Shown: positions 1-12,407, numbered from the stretch's first letter. The stretch: 64,000 bases of DNA from Drosophila persimilis (GCF_003286085.1 NW_020825346.1:558001-622000); one strand, 5' to 3'. Translations and numbers: made by a program. Notes: generated by a model not told the origin, from the letters alone.

Positions 1-409
1 GAAATAGCCAAGATAATGAATGATAATTATTTAAACAGAAAATGTTGGCATGCAATTGGAACGAGTGGAAACGAAACGCTGGTAATATTGGTTCCCCCGT
101 TTCGAATATAAAACAGGTACAGAATGGAACAATTTGAAACGCATCAAGTGGAATATTGCACAAGAAAATTATCGTATTATCCCTGAAATATATGTATGGA
201 CGCCGAAGGACTCGTCCATTGAGGGGTGGCGCGTGTGGCCCGGCTATTGTTTTGTTGGTGTTATGATTCTTAATTAGCAAATAGTCAGATGTTTGCACAA
301 TTGTTTGCCCAGCAAGAGATTCCGTGTCCAATTGTTTAAACAGCCGCGAGAGACGGCGAATAATTGAGTGGAGGCGGACTGCGATAAGTGCTAACAATTC
401 AATAAGGAT

Positions 410-449
410 GGGGATGGGGATGGGGTTGGGGTTGGGGATGGGGATGGGG
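410..449 (+). repeat. (GGGGAT/GGGGTT)7 G-rich hexamer array
   Basis: Seven runs of exactly four Gs sit at a strict 6-base spacing (410, 416, 422, 428, 434, 440, 446), separated by AT or TT. Such a pattern satisfies the usual G-quadruplex rule on the plus strand. Confidence 0.9.
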
Positions 450-849
450 CAAAACAAAACAAACTTTAAACTAAACAAATAAATATCCAACACAAACAAG
501 GGGAAATATCTCTACAATCCTTCGAATGGAATCGAGTGCAAGAGCCCTAGAAAAATGTTGGAGAACAGATCTTCCACGGCCAGAAGCAAACGCAAATTGG
601 GTTCATCGAAGACCTCCAGGCGTTCAATGGAAACCAGAACCCCAGCAAGACAATATGTGGAAGCTCGCCATTACTCATACGCCCTGTAGTACCATGCCAG
701 AAGTAGACGTTGTCGCTGTCTTTCTGCTGCCTCAGTGCTTTCGAAAGAGAGGGAGAGGGAGAGTATAGCACTTTTGATTGGGTGTTTTGTAACATTTTCG
801 ACTCTTGAAAACTCCTTCCTCCTAATGGAAACCCCATAAAAATACAGGC

Positions 850-1145
850 GACCTCTAATGGTTATTTATTTATCATTTATTTATTTTTGTATGATTTATT
901 TTTGTATTATTTTTTTTTATGATTTTTTTTATTATTATTTATTTATTTTTGTTATAATTTTTTTTATTTAAATTTTTGTTTATTATACTTTTTTTTATTA
1001 TATTTTTTTTATTATTATTATTTTTTTTTTTATTATTATTATCTTTTTTATTATGTAATTTTTATTATTGTTGATTTTTTGTATTACAATTTTCTGTATT
1101 CATTTTTTGTATAGTTTTAGCTGATTTTACTTTAATTTACTTGAA
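850..1145. repeat. A+T-rich simple tract (TTATTATTT-like)
   Basis: About 300 bases composed nearly only of T and A, with repeated ttatta and ttttttt blocks. No coding content is visible. Confidence 0.85.
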
Positions 1146-1541
1146 TTTTGGTTGTGCTTTGTTACTGGTGAATAGAAAGCATTGTTTATGTCCAAAGATT
1201 TATAATTAGTGGTTTTTCGGACTGAGAAAGAAACGATCAATATGGTTTATTCACAGCTCTATATATGCCGAACTCATGCCTGTTCAATCATGCCTTCGTT
1301 ATTCCGTTGTTGTTTCGTTTCTTTATTCCAACACTGCCACAATCGCTGCAATCAATTTTAAAATATTCCCAATTATTGAGGGACTGGGAAACACCAAAGA
1401 GACAGATGCCCTTCGTTTCCTTCCTGGCCTGCCAGAAAGATCTGAGTTCTGATCTGATCGGTGCATAAATATTTTTTGGCAGAAAGGCAAAGCCACAAAA
1501 CCCGAAATGTTTATTATTGCTGCCAAAACATTGATTGCCCG

Positions 1542-1600
1542 GAGGGTATATTCGAGGGTATATTCGAGGGTATATTCGAGGGTTTTCGAGGGTGTATTCG
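1542..1600 (+). repeat. 12-bp tandem repeat, unit GAGGGTATATTC
   Basis: Three exact 12-bp units start at 1542 and are followed by two degenerate units. The 12-bp period explains the repetitive Gly-Ile-Phe-Glu reading across it. Confidence 0.85.
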
Positions 1601-1915
1601 TCTGTGGGAACAAAGATCGAAGAAGAGTCAGAGTTATAGGGCTTAAGAGATGCATATCCTATTCTATTTATCCACTTATTGGTACATATGCACCTCTTAA
1701 GACCTCAACATTGCAGCATAGCCCTCTTAAAGACTTTAAATATATATAGCCTTGAAAATGGCCAAATAGAAGGCCATAAAGGCCTTTTAGATGCCGCCTG
1801 ATGATTATATTTTATTTAGTTTAAATAAAATACTCTATTGAAATGGCAAATCCGCCAGAGGGTATTGTGAGGGTATTCACTGTCTCGGCCTTTTGCTCCT
1901 CGTTGTGTGGCTGTT

Positions 1916-1918
<3 letters not shown>

Positions 1919-1963
<45 letters not shown>

Positions 1964-1987
1964 CTCTCTCCTCTCTCTCTCTCTCTC

Positions 1988-2044
<57 letters not shown>
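1919..2044 (+). repeat. (CT)n microsatellite, 126 bp, interrupted
   Basis: Long CT dinucleotide run with a few CC interruptions. It is followed by (TG)n near 2112-2130, (GA)n near 2211-2225 and (CA)n near 2226-2248. GA/CT tracts of this type can bind GAGA factor in flies, but length alone does not show function. Confidence 0.95.
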
Positions 2045-2047
<3 letters not shown>

Positions 2048-4422
2048 GTTCTGTTGTTGTTCTTAATGAATGGGGAATGAATGACTATTTTTAAGGTCGT
2101 TTTGAGTCTCTGGTGTGTGTGTGTGTGTGTCTTCCAATTATTGGCGATAAGATAAGTTGGAAAAGCGCTTACAGCGAACAAAATGGAAAACAGAGACAGC
2201 TACATAGAAAGAGAGAGAGAGAGAGACACACACACACACACACACATATGAATCAGCCCAAGGCGGGGGACGGCTGTCGGTTGTCGGTGGGTGTTCGGGT
2301 TGGCCAACAATTGGCAAAAGCTTCCGCCTGGCGTCCATGACAACAATCATAACGAGTCGCTAATTAAGCAAAAGCTTTGAGTAAATAAAATGGAATTTGT
2401 ACTCGCCGCAGCCCCCCACTACGCACTCCCCACATTTCTACGGCTACGAAGAATCCCTTGAAAGTGTTTTTTTTTTTTTTCTTTTTTTTGTCTTCAGGGA
2501 ATGCCAGAACTTGGGAATATCACCGAAGAGACCCCAGATGGTAGCCCGCTTCCAGGGCTAAGAACTGTCAGAAATACCATCCGAATTTGAGGATTGTTGC
2601 CCTCTATAAAAGATCTGCCAAACACCTCCAAACAGCGTCGATTGGCTGCCCTTTCGTTTCTTTTCCACGTAATCCTTGGGGTCGATCAGCCTGCTGCCGT
2701 TTGGGGGGGGCGGTGGGGGTTCATTAGGCACCGCTCGATAAATGGCCAACGGGCGACAGCGTCCGAGTCAGATGTTGGGCAAAAAGCAGCACAAGGCAGG
2801 AGGTTGGAGGCAGGAGGCAGGAGGCAGAAGGCAGGAGGCACAAGGCAGGAGGAAGTGTATGAGATGAGAGATGAGCGGGGCTTAAGAGAGGGGCAGCACT
2901 CCACTGGCAAAATCGATCGCACACTGCCAAAGGAGGGGCGGGGGGGTTAGAGGGGGGTAGAGAGCTGGCCGAGCGCCATGCCATGTCTCTCGTTTCGCTC
3001 TTCTTGCCTTTTGCTTTTCTTTTGAGTTTTCCATTTTCCAATTTGCCAGAAACACAACAACAACAAAAACAACAACACGAACCGACTGCTGCTTTATGCT
3101 AAAAATAAATGTTTATTTTATAAGATTTTTCCTCGCTTTTCTTCGGTGCTTTTCCTCCGCCGTTTCCTTCGCTTTGTTGTTGAAGCATTCAATGCGTGTG
3201 GCAGCAGGAAGAAAAGGGAAGGCAAATATACCCGAAATATACAATAGATGCCACGCACTGGCATTCGTCGAATCCCTCGTTATATTTGCATTCGAATAAC
3301 ATTCAGCCACGTGCAGGGAATCATTCCAAGCAGAATGTATCCGAATGATTTTTAGAGCGACCAACACATGAGACTGTGAGCCATTCAGAGGGTTCTTCCA
3401 TGTACTCCATGGAGTACATCCACGGTTTCCTTCTGAACTCTCACTCAGCTCTTTCTCTCTCCCAGCTGGGCTTAGCTTCGCTGTGGGTCGAGGACAGGCC
3501 AAAGGGAACCTGCTTTAAACAGTATTATTTATTTATTTCATTCATTGTTCATTGCTTTGTGTTTGTGTTTGTGTTTGTTTTTTCCCCCTGGGGCCGCTTC
3601 TGTTTGCTGCCAAGTCGGAAAATTGATTTTTATAAATAGCGCGCATACGCAACGTGGTACGCACTGAAGTGTGGCAAGCACATGTACCAGCCACTCGTTG
3701 AGTGTTCCATGTGCAATGCCTGCCAAAAGTTGCACAAATTTCATTCGATTCAATTTCAATTTCATTTTTTACTCTACAAAATGAGCTGCTGATTCTCTTT
3801 TCTCTTTTCTCTTCTCTCTTTTCTCCGTGCACTTTTGCACTTTGATTCGATTGAGTTTTTGATTGAAATTCGTTTGAGATTTTCCCATTACTTTGCCACT
3901 TTCCACTTTCCGCTTTCCAGGAACGCAATGCGTTTTCGTTTAATATTTAATGCGTATGATTGGACTTTAATTTTCTAGTCTAGCAGCCAAGTCCACAGCT
4001 ATCTAGCACAGAGCAATCATCCTGCCAGCTGATAGAGCCCTTCGACGAGCTGGTACGTCTCGGAGGGCATGGTAATTGGCCAATTACTAGGTCCGTTACT
4101 CATAAATGGCTTCCCAGCGCGATGTTTGTGGCATTTTTTTTTAGAGATTATTACCCCAAAACGAAGGGCCAGGCCTTCTGGAAACCGAAGATTTCTCTAT
4201 CATTTGATTGCAATCGATCAATTAATGGCCACTGTTGCTGTTTGAAACGATACCCAGCAATCATTGGGCGACTGTTGGGGCTAAAAGTCCTTCATTGATT
4301 CGATATTTTTAGTGGGCGTCTATTCAGGCCATCATCTAACTGGATTCGTGGTAATTCGTGGCATCGGAATAATTGGTTATTGGGTGCAAAAGTATACATT
4401 TTCTTCTGGGCTGTAATGAGAA

Positions 4423-5045
4423 TCGATGTTATCGTTAATCGCTACCTTTTGTGTTTATCGAATGCGTCAATGATCGATGCGATGCATTGAGGGGCTGATT
4501 GGTTGGTAATTGTTATCGAATTTGTCAATGATTGACTGCGATGCACTATTTATCGATAAATAAATCGATTAATTTTATTTTAATTCAAATTAATTCAGTA
4601 AAAATTATAGATCGTTGAATTTATGTACAATATATGTGAAGAATATTGAAATAATCGATAATCGCCAACTTTCGTGTTTATCGAATGAGCGTAAGTGATC
4701 TATACGATACATTGAGTGGCTGATTGGTTGGTATTTGTTATCGAATTTGTCAATGATCGACGGCGATGCACTATTTATCGATAAATTAATCGATTAATTT
4801 TATTTTAATTCAAATTAATTCAGTAAAAATTGTAGATCGTCAAATCTATGTACAATATATGTGAGGATTATTAAAATAATCGATAATCGATACTTTCGGT
4901 GTTTAACGAATTCGTAAATGATCGATTGGTCTTATTTGCGATACATTGACGTACTGATGGGTTGTTATTTGTTATCGAATTCGGTAGTGAACAATTGAGA
5001 TAGTTATCGATGCACTATTTATCGATAAATTAATCGATTAATTGC
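4423..5045. repeat. Three tandem ~225-244 bp units rich in ATCGATA motifs
   Basis: Three successive copies share a landmark core, ctatttatcgataaa, at about 4546, 4771 and 5015, giving spacings of 225 and 244 bases. The flanking sequence also repeats: 'gctgattggttggta', 'gttatcgaat', 'aattcaaattaattcagtaaaaatt' in the first two copies, and 'acaatatatgtg'. Each unit has several CGATA or TATCGAT strings. In flies these are the recognition core of DREF (TATCGATA) and BEAF-32 (CGATA clusters). The third copy is the most diverged. Confidence 0.85.
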
Positions 5046-5736
5046 AGTACAAATTATTGAACGTTGAATCTTGGAACAATATATGTGTATATATGTATGT
5101 ATCGATGTATCTATGTGTAAATGTATCTATGTATCTTTTTCTGTGTACCTCCAAATCGAATTTTGAACTCATTTTGAGGCAAATAATTTGTATACTCTCG
5201 TACTCGTTCGCCACTTGGTGGTATTTTTAGAAGAATCTCCACAGTCCCCATCTCCCCATTCCCCCATCGTATCATCATTGTTTCTAGCGCAATGTATTTC
5301 CTTCCACTCTGCTTAGTTTTCAATTTTCGAGAGTTTTTCTGGTCAATTTCGTTTACAATTATTCCTACACCCCCCCCCGCACACCCGCCAAAAAATTCCA
5401 ATAAAATGCCAATTGCTGCTCCGAGATTCGATGGCGGGCCGTGTGCCGTGTGCCGCGTGCCGCCCGAGAGTACGGATTACGCATACGCCATGTGTGCCAT
5501 GCAACCCTCAAAAATGTTTAGCTTTAGCTGTGATGTAAATGCCGTTATAATCAGCGCTAATGTGCTTAAAAAGGGGGGGGGGGGAGGGCTGACGGCGGGG
5601 AGGGTGCGGGTGGGGCCTTGGTTACCTAATGAGTGGCGCCCCAGGCCATCATCGGTTCGATTTTGGTGCAACATTTGAACGGACGTTTCTTCGCTCTTGG
5701 CGCTTTAGCATTTTCTGGTCAGCCAATTAGTTTGGC

Positions 5737-5758
5737 CCCCCCCCCCCCCCCCCCCCCA
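5737..5758 (+). repeat. Poly(C) run
   Basis: An uninterrupted run of about 22 C residues. Its exact length is liable to sequencing or assembly error. Confidence 0.85.
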
Positions 5759-7228
5759 GGCCCCTTCTATTTCTGGGTCAATGTTAAACGGAAGTATTTA
5801 CGAAAGTTGATTTCGACCGCTTTTCTTTTTTGGTGTGGGCCAGGGGGGGTGGGGAGGGCTTTCCTTTTGGAATCACTTGAAATCACGGAATCACCTTTCC
5901 ACGAAGGTGTGCGGAAAATTTGCATTTTGGATTACAAGTTGTGGGTCACCCACTCTCTCGTTCTCTCTCTCTCTCTGTCTCTCTCCCCTCGTATACGAAA
6001 AAGATTTCGATCAAAGTCGTTTCCGTTTCGTGAGCAACCGTTTGGAGGGGCTTTCATTAAACAAAAGTTGCCGTAAATTTACACAACAATCGGCTCTACC
6101 CCAAAACCCGGTTATACCCGTTTGAAAGTGCGGGAATTTCTTTCTAAGGGCTCTCTTCTGGGAATCCTAACTCTTAACCGAAGCAGTTTCGGGAAACTCT
6201 TCTCCGCTCGCCTTGGAATTTGTCCGATCTTTATGGAGATTTCTTTCGTAATTTTGCACGTTTTTCAAGCGAAAATTTGATTGAAATAGAACGAAATTGA
6301 ATTGAATATATTTGATTTTTTCGTGGAGGCCCCCACCCCCCGCCACCGTCCGAAGTGGGTCAATGGAAAGCGGAAACATTTACGGAGACCGATTCGCATG
6401 TGAAATTTTTGTGTCTGCCCGGCATGCAAATGGAAATGGAAAATTTCAAATGAGATTTTCTTGCACTTGTCCTTAATCAACGGACAGGCAACCCTGGCCC
6501 CGGCCCCGGCCCCGTCTCCCTCCCCGCCCCAAAGGCGTTCATTATTCGTTGTCTGTTGTTTTTGTAGCCATCTTTTGCTTCATTTGCTTGAATTTCAACT
6601 TGAGCACGCAAAAAGGTGCCCCCCGCCCCCACCCCCTTACCAAAAACGGGGCGTGGCAGTGCAAAGGGAATGGAAATTTTGTGCTTGTCAAAGCATTAAA
6701 GCCAAAAGGTCATGGAGGAGGTGAAGGAGCCACGGCCTGAGCCTAGAGTTCAAGTTGAGGCTGGTCCTGGTCCCCCCCAAAACCATTCATTTGTGTCTAA
6801 GGAGGGGGGGGGGGTGATGGCCCACCAACCTGTTAATTAAATTTTAAGCTTACCTTCGCACATATTCGATGAAAATGGAAAATGCAAAATGAAAATGGGA
6901 TCCCATTTGCGGTCTGGTCGGACATGAAAGCCTGAGCTCGGCTAAATGGATGAATGGATGGATTGAATGCTACTTTGGGGCGGTGTCCGGATCAATTTAA
7001 GGCGGTTTGATTATTGCCATGTAATGCGATTGCAACGGTAAAGCTATGGCAGAAAGAAGGGAAGAGGGGAAGAAGGGAAATCCCTTATCCGTTGGGATCC
7101 TTTGATTTCATTTTCAAGGCTGCATTTCGCACTTGTTTCGAAGAACATTTCATTGGTTGATTTTTGATTTTTGTCAGTGGTTTGTCACTACGGTTTGAGA
7201 AGAGTCTGAGAAAAGTTTGACAGCCTTT

Positions 7229-7472
7229 GGAGAACCGTTTGGAAACCGTTTGAGAACCTTTTGAGAACCCTTTGGGAACCGTTTGAGAACTGTTTGATAA
7301 TCCGTTGAGAGCCTTTGAGAGCCTTTAGAGGACCCTTTGAGGACCTTTTTAGAACCTTTTGAGAACCCTTTGGGAATCGTTTGAGAACCTTTTGAGAACC
7401 TTTTGAGAACTGTTTCAGAACTGTTTCAGAACCGTTTCAGAACCATTTGAGAACCTTCTCAGAACCGTTTGA
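7229..7472 (+). repeat. 11-bp minisatellite, unit GAGAACCGTTT
   Basis: Roughly twenty degenerate 11-base units (gagaaccgttt, ggaaaccgttt, gagaacctttt, gagaactgttt and similar) occur back to back. Neighbouring units differ by one or two bases. This indicates an old array that grew by slippage or unequal exchange. No gene is visible in it. Confidence 0.85.
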
Positions 7473-8690
7473 AACTCGATTTAGATCTTGTTTACGGAAT
7501 ATATGTACCTACGGGACTGCAATCGTTTCGAAGCTTACCCATTTCAAACCCGTTCAAAACTTATCCAAGAACTCGCTGGGATCTGATTAGGCATCCAGAC
7601 TCTTAAATGGATTTTTTGATAGGATAACCGATTCACAGCCCGCCCGTCTCCGAACCGTTTCATATTTTAAGGGATCTCCTATTTGGTGTATCGTCTGGTT
7701 CTTGCCAGAGATGTCTTGGCCATTTGCAGGACGTTTTCTAGAGCCCTTTTGGGATACACTCGTACTCGCACGTACAATCTAGCCTCTTGGTGGGGGATAG
7801 CGGTGGATGATAATCCACCGAAAACCCTTTGCTCCGACACCGACACCGGCTTTGGTTTAACACAGAAATCCCTATGGGAATACCCTCTAGAATTCTCCTT
7901 CTCCTTCTCTTTTTTTTTTTGTTTTTTTTTTTGTTTGGTGGGGTATGGGTGTGGGTGGGTGGGGGAGGGGGAGGGGGTGGTAGGTATGGATTCTCTGCAC
8001 TTAATTTACTTTTGCAAAACTTTTTCCGCCTGTCTTTCTGTTGCTCTTTGCCTCTTGTGGAGTCTCCCTCCCCCTTGCCCTCCCTCTTCCTATTTGCCCC
8101 GTGTGGTGTCTCCACCCCTCCCCCTTGGGTGTCCACAAAGTTTCATCTCTCGGCAGTTTTCCTATCTAAATGGCTTAACATTTTCATTCAGTTCCTTCCT
8201 CCGCAGCCTCTGCTCCCCAGATCCATCTCTAGATTCAGTTTTGCTGAGCGGAAGCTAAGCTCCAAAGTTTGCTACCTCTGCAACACAGTGGCCCTGGGGC
8301 ATGGGGCACGGGGCACGGGGCAGGGCACGGAGCATGGGGCAGGAAGAATGTTTAACTTCTGGCAGCGGCTGCTCCACTTTTCCCGGCTCTGGGCCCCTGA
8401 GAGCTAATCGGGTCATAAAATGGCAGGCGCAGAGTTTCCTTCAGTCCTTGCCCCGGTGGGGAGGGGGTAGGGGGAGGGGGATGGGGAGGGGTAGTCACCC
8501 GGGACTCCATCAAAAGTCATCAGAGAAGAGGGGAGCCAGAGGGGGAAATGATGATGAATTCTGAAATTTCATTCGGAAATTAATGAATGAAAGCCGCTGG
8601 AAGGATACGTTGGATCGCCCTCAGATCTGGCTATACCCACCGTATGTAAAGCCAAGTCAATCATGGATCCTCTATTGAGGACTCCTGGTG

Positions 8691-9220
8691 TGGCTTCTGG
8701 TGTCTTTTGGGAGCTTCTGGCGGCTCCTGGTGTCTTTTGGGAGCTTCTGGTGGCTCCTGGTGGCTTCTGCTGGCTCCTGGTGGCTGCTGGTGGCTCCTGG
8801 TGGCTCTTGGTGGCTTCTGGTGGCTCCTGGTGGCTGCTGGTGGCTCCTGGTGGCTCTTGGTGGCTCTTGGTGGCTTCTGGTGGCTCCTGCTGGCTCCTGG
8901 TGGCTCCTGGTGGCTTCTGGTGGCTGCTGGTGGCTCCTGCTGGCTTCTGCAGCCTCCTGCTGGCTACTGGTGGCTGCTGGTGGCTCCTGCTGGCTTCTGC
9001 TCCCTCCTGCTGCCTCCTGCTGGCTCCTGGTGGCTCCTGGTGGCTTCTGCTGGCTCCTGCTGCCATCTGCTGCCTCCTGCTGGCTTCTGCTGACTCCTGG
9101 TGGCTCCTGTTGGCTCCTGTTGGCTCCTGTTGGCTCCTGTTGGCTCCTGTTGGCTCCTGTTGACTCCTGTTGACTCCTGTTGGCTTCTGTTGGCTCCTGC
9201 TGCCTCCTGTTGGCTTTTGT
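8691..9220 (+). repeat. 10-bp minisatellite, unit TGGCTCCTGG
   Basis: About 53 units of ten bases occur in strict register, with substitutions limited to a few unit positions (tggctcctgg, tggcttctgg, tggctgctgg, tggctcctgt). The unit has no stop triplet in any of the six frames and ten is not a multiple of three. Every frame therefore stays open for about 500 bases with a ten-residue periodicity. Long reading frames here are a property of the repeat, not evidence for a protein. Confidence 0.95.
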
Positions 9221-10969
9221 TTATCATTCATTTCATGGCGGATATGCCAGATCAGCCTCGAAAGTTTCCTGCCTGCCTGGTACTCGATGAATGCCATCAA
9301 ACTGTTGCACTGACACCAGACCCACATCCATGCCAGACTGCAAAAAACAAAGGGAAAGACGGGTAATGAAAGGAACGGGATGATAGGCTTCAGAGTGGAG
9401 CAGGAGGCGGAGATGGGGGCGAAAGCGAAGCGAATTGTTAATCGTGATGAACCAGTTAGAGATGTGACAGGAGCAGATGAGGCCGGAAGTTGGATGCTGC
9501 ACAATGGCCCACATCCTGTGGCACTGTGGCGCTGTGGCGCTGTGGCGCGTGGGGTGGGTGCTGGGTGCTGGGAAGATTGTTACGTGATGCTCTGCGCCAG
9601 CGTCGCCTCATGTAAAATGCATGAAAAACAAACATGCGCGTCTTTTTTGCTTACGCATAATGTTATGGCCCCGCCCACCGCCCGCACGCCACCCCCCAAC
9701 CCCCATACCTCCCCCCGTTCCACCCCCTTACTGATGTCTTCTTTATGCTGACAAATGCCTGACAGCCAAAGAGGGAGGCGGCAGAATGATTGCGGAGTGG
9801 AGCATTGCGGAAATTTGCATAAAAATGAAAAATGAAGAAAGCATCTCTTTCGCTCTCCCTCTCCCTCTCATTCTCTTTCTCTTTCTCTGTGTTTTTGTGC
9901 CACATGTGTGTCATGCCAACAATGTTCTAGCGTCAGACAACAAGATGTGGCATGTGGTAGCCTGTGATTGCAACAGCATTCGTTCGACTGCCAGACGATA
10001 GAAGCTGGAAAACCATCGGAAATGTGACTCAAGAGTGCCGCATCATCAATGGATTTCCATCCACTGCCATCACAGGGAACAGCGGAGGGCACAGCATTTG
10101 GAAGTCCTTGCTGTCGCACAGGGATCAGTGAGGGATTTCCAACGATAGTGGTGTTGAACGGACATGATTAATGCATCAGATGCTCAGAAATGCATTCCTG
10201 TTGGTCTATATCGATAGTTGACGTATCGATTGTAATACCCAGAAAGCCGCGAGGAACGCCTGAAACATGATACATGAGACACTATGCTGGCGCACAAGCG
10301 AATGGCCGAGAGTGCAAAAACAAAAGACATATGTACATTGCCCGAATGTTGATGTGGAAATTTATGCGCAAGCGGAAGTAAATTTTTGTGGATAACTTTG
10401 GGTTTCGCCTACACTTCCTTCTCCTTATCCTTCTCCTCGGGGGCCATTAAATTATGCGGCATCCGAGAGAGACAGACAGACAGAAGGCGGGAGGAGAGAG
10501 AGCGTGTCGAGGCCTGTCGCGGCTACCCTGCCGCATAACATAAATGGATTCCACTTTTCCATGAAGATGGAGTGCATGAACCCCTTTTGGCTTGCATAAT
10601 TTACGACGAAGGACCACGATCCCGCAGGATGGGATGGGGACTATATGCTAATGCTAATGCGAATGCTAAGCACATGCTCCATGATGCTGCCTGCAGCAGG
10701 AGAGTGCACAAAAAAAGTTCACAAAAATGAACTTTGCACCGCATTTTCGCATTTGATTAACTGCCTGCCATCTGCCGTCTACTGCTGTGGTTTTTACCCT
10801 GATTTTGCGGAATGATGAATGATGGTAGCCTGCCTAGTGATAAATGGATGTAGAAATATACTTTGTAGGGGAGCTGGAAGCATCTTGGAATCCATCAGCT
10901 ATGAAAAACCTATGCTATCTGTACGATTTGCTAAGAAAAGCTTACATTCATTCACTATCCGGCACTTGT

Positions 10970-11220
10970 GGTACTCGTTATTCGTTACTCGCTACTCGCT
11001 CGAGCGGGGGAACATTGTGAGCCTTACGACTCTCGCTTTCCTCAGCCAGACCGCGCACACTGCACGAGGAGAGTGTGTGAGCGAGAGAATGAGCCAAGGG
11101 CCGGTACTCGTTAATCGTTACTCGTTACTCGCTCACACAAAAAGCGTGTGGGGGAACAACGACTCTCGCTTTCTTCCGCCAGACCGCGCACACTGCACGA
11201 GGAGAGTGTGTGAGCGAGAA
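10970..11220. repeat. 133-bp tandem duplication with TCTCGCT/AGCGAGA ends
   Basis: The block from 10970 is repeated from 11103. 'ggtactcgtta', 'gactctcgctttc' and 'cagaccgcgcacactgcacgagg' each recur exactly 133 bases later. Each copy has tctcgct near its middle and gagcgaga at its end, which are reverse complements and could pair. No open reading frame runs consistently through both copies. Confidence 0.9.
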
Positions 11221-12035
11221 TTTTTGGTTTTAAGATATTTTTAGCCATTTCTCCTTCGAAACTTTTTCAAAAATATGCCAGCAATCTTCCAGTTTTCCAG
11301 TTCTCCAGTCGCTTCTATTAATTGTAAGGCACGTACTTCAATTAGAGTGAAATATCCCATCCAATCCACCTATTCACACACAATCAATTCCCTTGGAGGA
11401 CTCTCAGCACATCTCGAGAGGCGGGCATTAGCCAGGAATAGGAATCACAGCTGCTTTCAGAGTGCAGCTGGCTGACGCTTTGGGGCATTTGGAGGCGGGG
11501 TTCTGTTTTGTTACGCAAACCCTTTGCCACATCCGGCAGCAGGTCCTACTGGTCCTTCTCGTCCTTCTGGTCCTTCTGGGCGGTGCTGGAGCTTCCGACC
11601 CAAATCGAGATTTGGCACACAACTTTCGAGCGGGCAGCATTTTTCGGGGGATATGCAAATTTAATTAAATTTTTGTCTGCACACGCACACAGATGCGACC
11701 TAGTTGTTTTGTGGGAGGTCTGGTGGGGGCCTGGTGGGGGCCTGGTGGGGGATAGGGGCCATATAGCTGCACAAAATTAATTGCAGGAAAGTGTCAGGGA
11801 GCGTAATCGTCTTCAGGCAGAGACAACTTGCAATTATCCAGAGAACAGAACAATGGAATGGGACTGGAAGTGGGACTGGGACACATGCAGTAGTTGCACA
11901 TTTTTTGCAGCGGCAGAGAAGGACTTTTTTGAAGGTCGCTCGGTCGTTCGGTCGTCGCCTCACGCGCACATTCATAATGCGCCACAAAGTAGGCACGACA
12001 AGGCATTGTTTGTGGCATTGTTATACATATCTCAA

Positions 12036-12114
12036 CCCACACACGTCCCACACACGTCCCACACACGTCCCACACACATCCCACACACATCCCACACACG
12101 TCCCACACACATAT
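12036..12114 (+). repeat. 11-bp tandem repeat, unit CCCACACACGT
   Basis: Seven units at 11-base spacing, with cgt or cat at the unit end. It lies about 300 bases before the first recognised flw exon. Confidence 0.9.
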
Positions 12115-12194
12115 CCACCTTCTCCGTCATGTGTTGTACTGTGTTTGTCCTCTCGTCGAATCGTTTCGTTACGTGCTCGTTTGTCCCCCGTCCG

Positions 12195-12236
12195 CGTACC
12201 CGTACCCGTACCCGTACCCGTACCCGTACCCGTACT
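12195..12236 (+). repeat. (CGTACC)n hexamer repeat
   Basis: Seven near-perfect CGTACC units. It lies in the sequence just 5' of flw exon 12408-12755, probably in the preceding intron. Confidence 0.9.
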
Positions 12237-12407
12237 CGTCTGTGTATTTTTACCAGAGTCAAATCTTAGGCTAAGCTAGAATCCACTCAAACACACACAC
12301 ACACACATATCTCTCTCTGTGTATATTTAGACCGATCTCCAGTCGAATACCCAAGAACTAACTGAATTTTTCGCCCAACAAAAAAAAAAAAAAAAACCAT
12401 TTTGCAG

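Larger units (their letters stand above)
1..12407. other. Non-coding DNA 5' of the first flw exon seen
   Basis: No exon with conserved protein content was found on either strand. I searched by eye for the conserved PP1-beta first exon (the N-terminal LNVDSLIQRLL-type segment) and did not find it. This stretch is therefore probably flw upstream sequence or its long first intron, with the first coding exon outside the window. The interval contains many simple-sequence and minisatellite blocks, listed separately. The parts between them (for example 2360-4420, 5100-7180 and 9230-10960) show only homopolymer runs and scattered A+T-rich or G-rich tracts. Open frames here are mostly low-complexity translations. 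Confidence 0.6.

Noticed and set aside
1816..2181. Arg-Glu repeat protein on the minus strand
   Set aside because: Direct translation of a (CT)n microsatellite.
7683..8407. Two overlapping ~190-codon plus-strand frames
   Set aside because: Composed of poly(T)/poly(G) tracts (Phe and Gly runs) and low-complexity cysteine/proline stretches.
8663..9173. Three overlapping plus-strand frames rich in LLVASGGSWW
   Set aside because: Same 10-bp repeat read in its other frames.
8569..9504. 311-codon minus-strand frame rich in SQQEPTGAN-like repeats
   Set aside because: It is the translation of the 10-bp minisatellite; all other frames are also open there and the flanks lack coding character.
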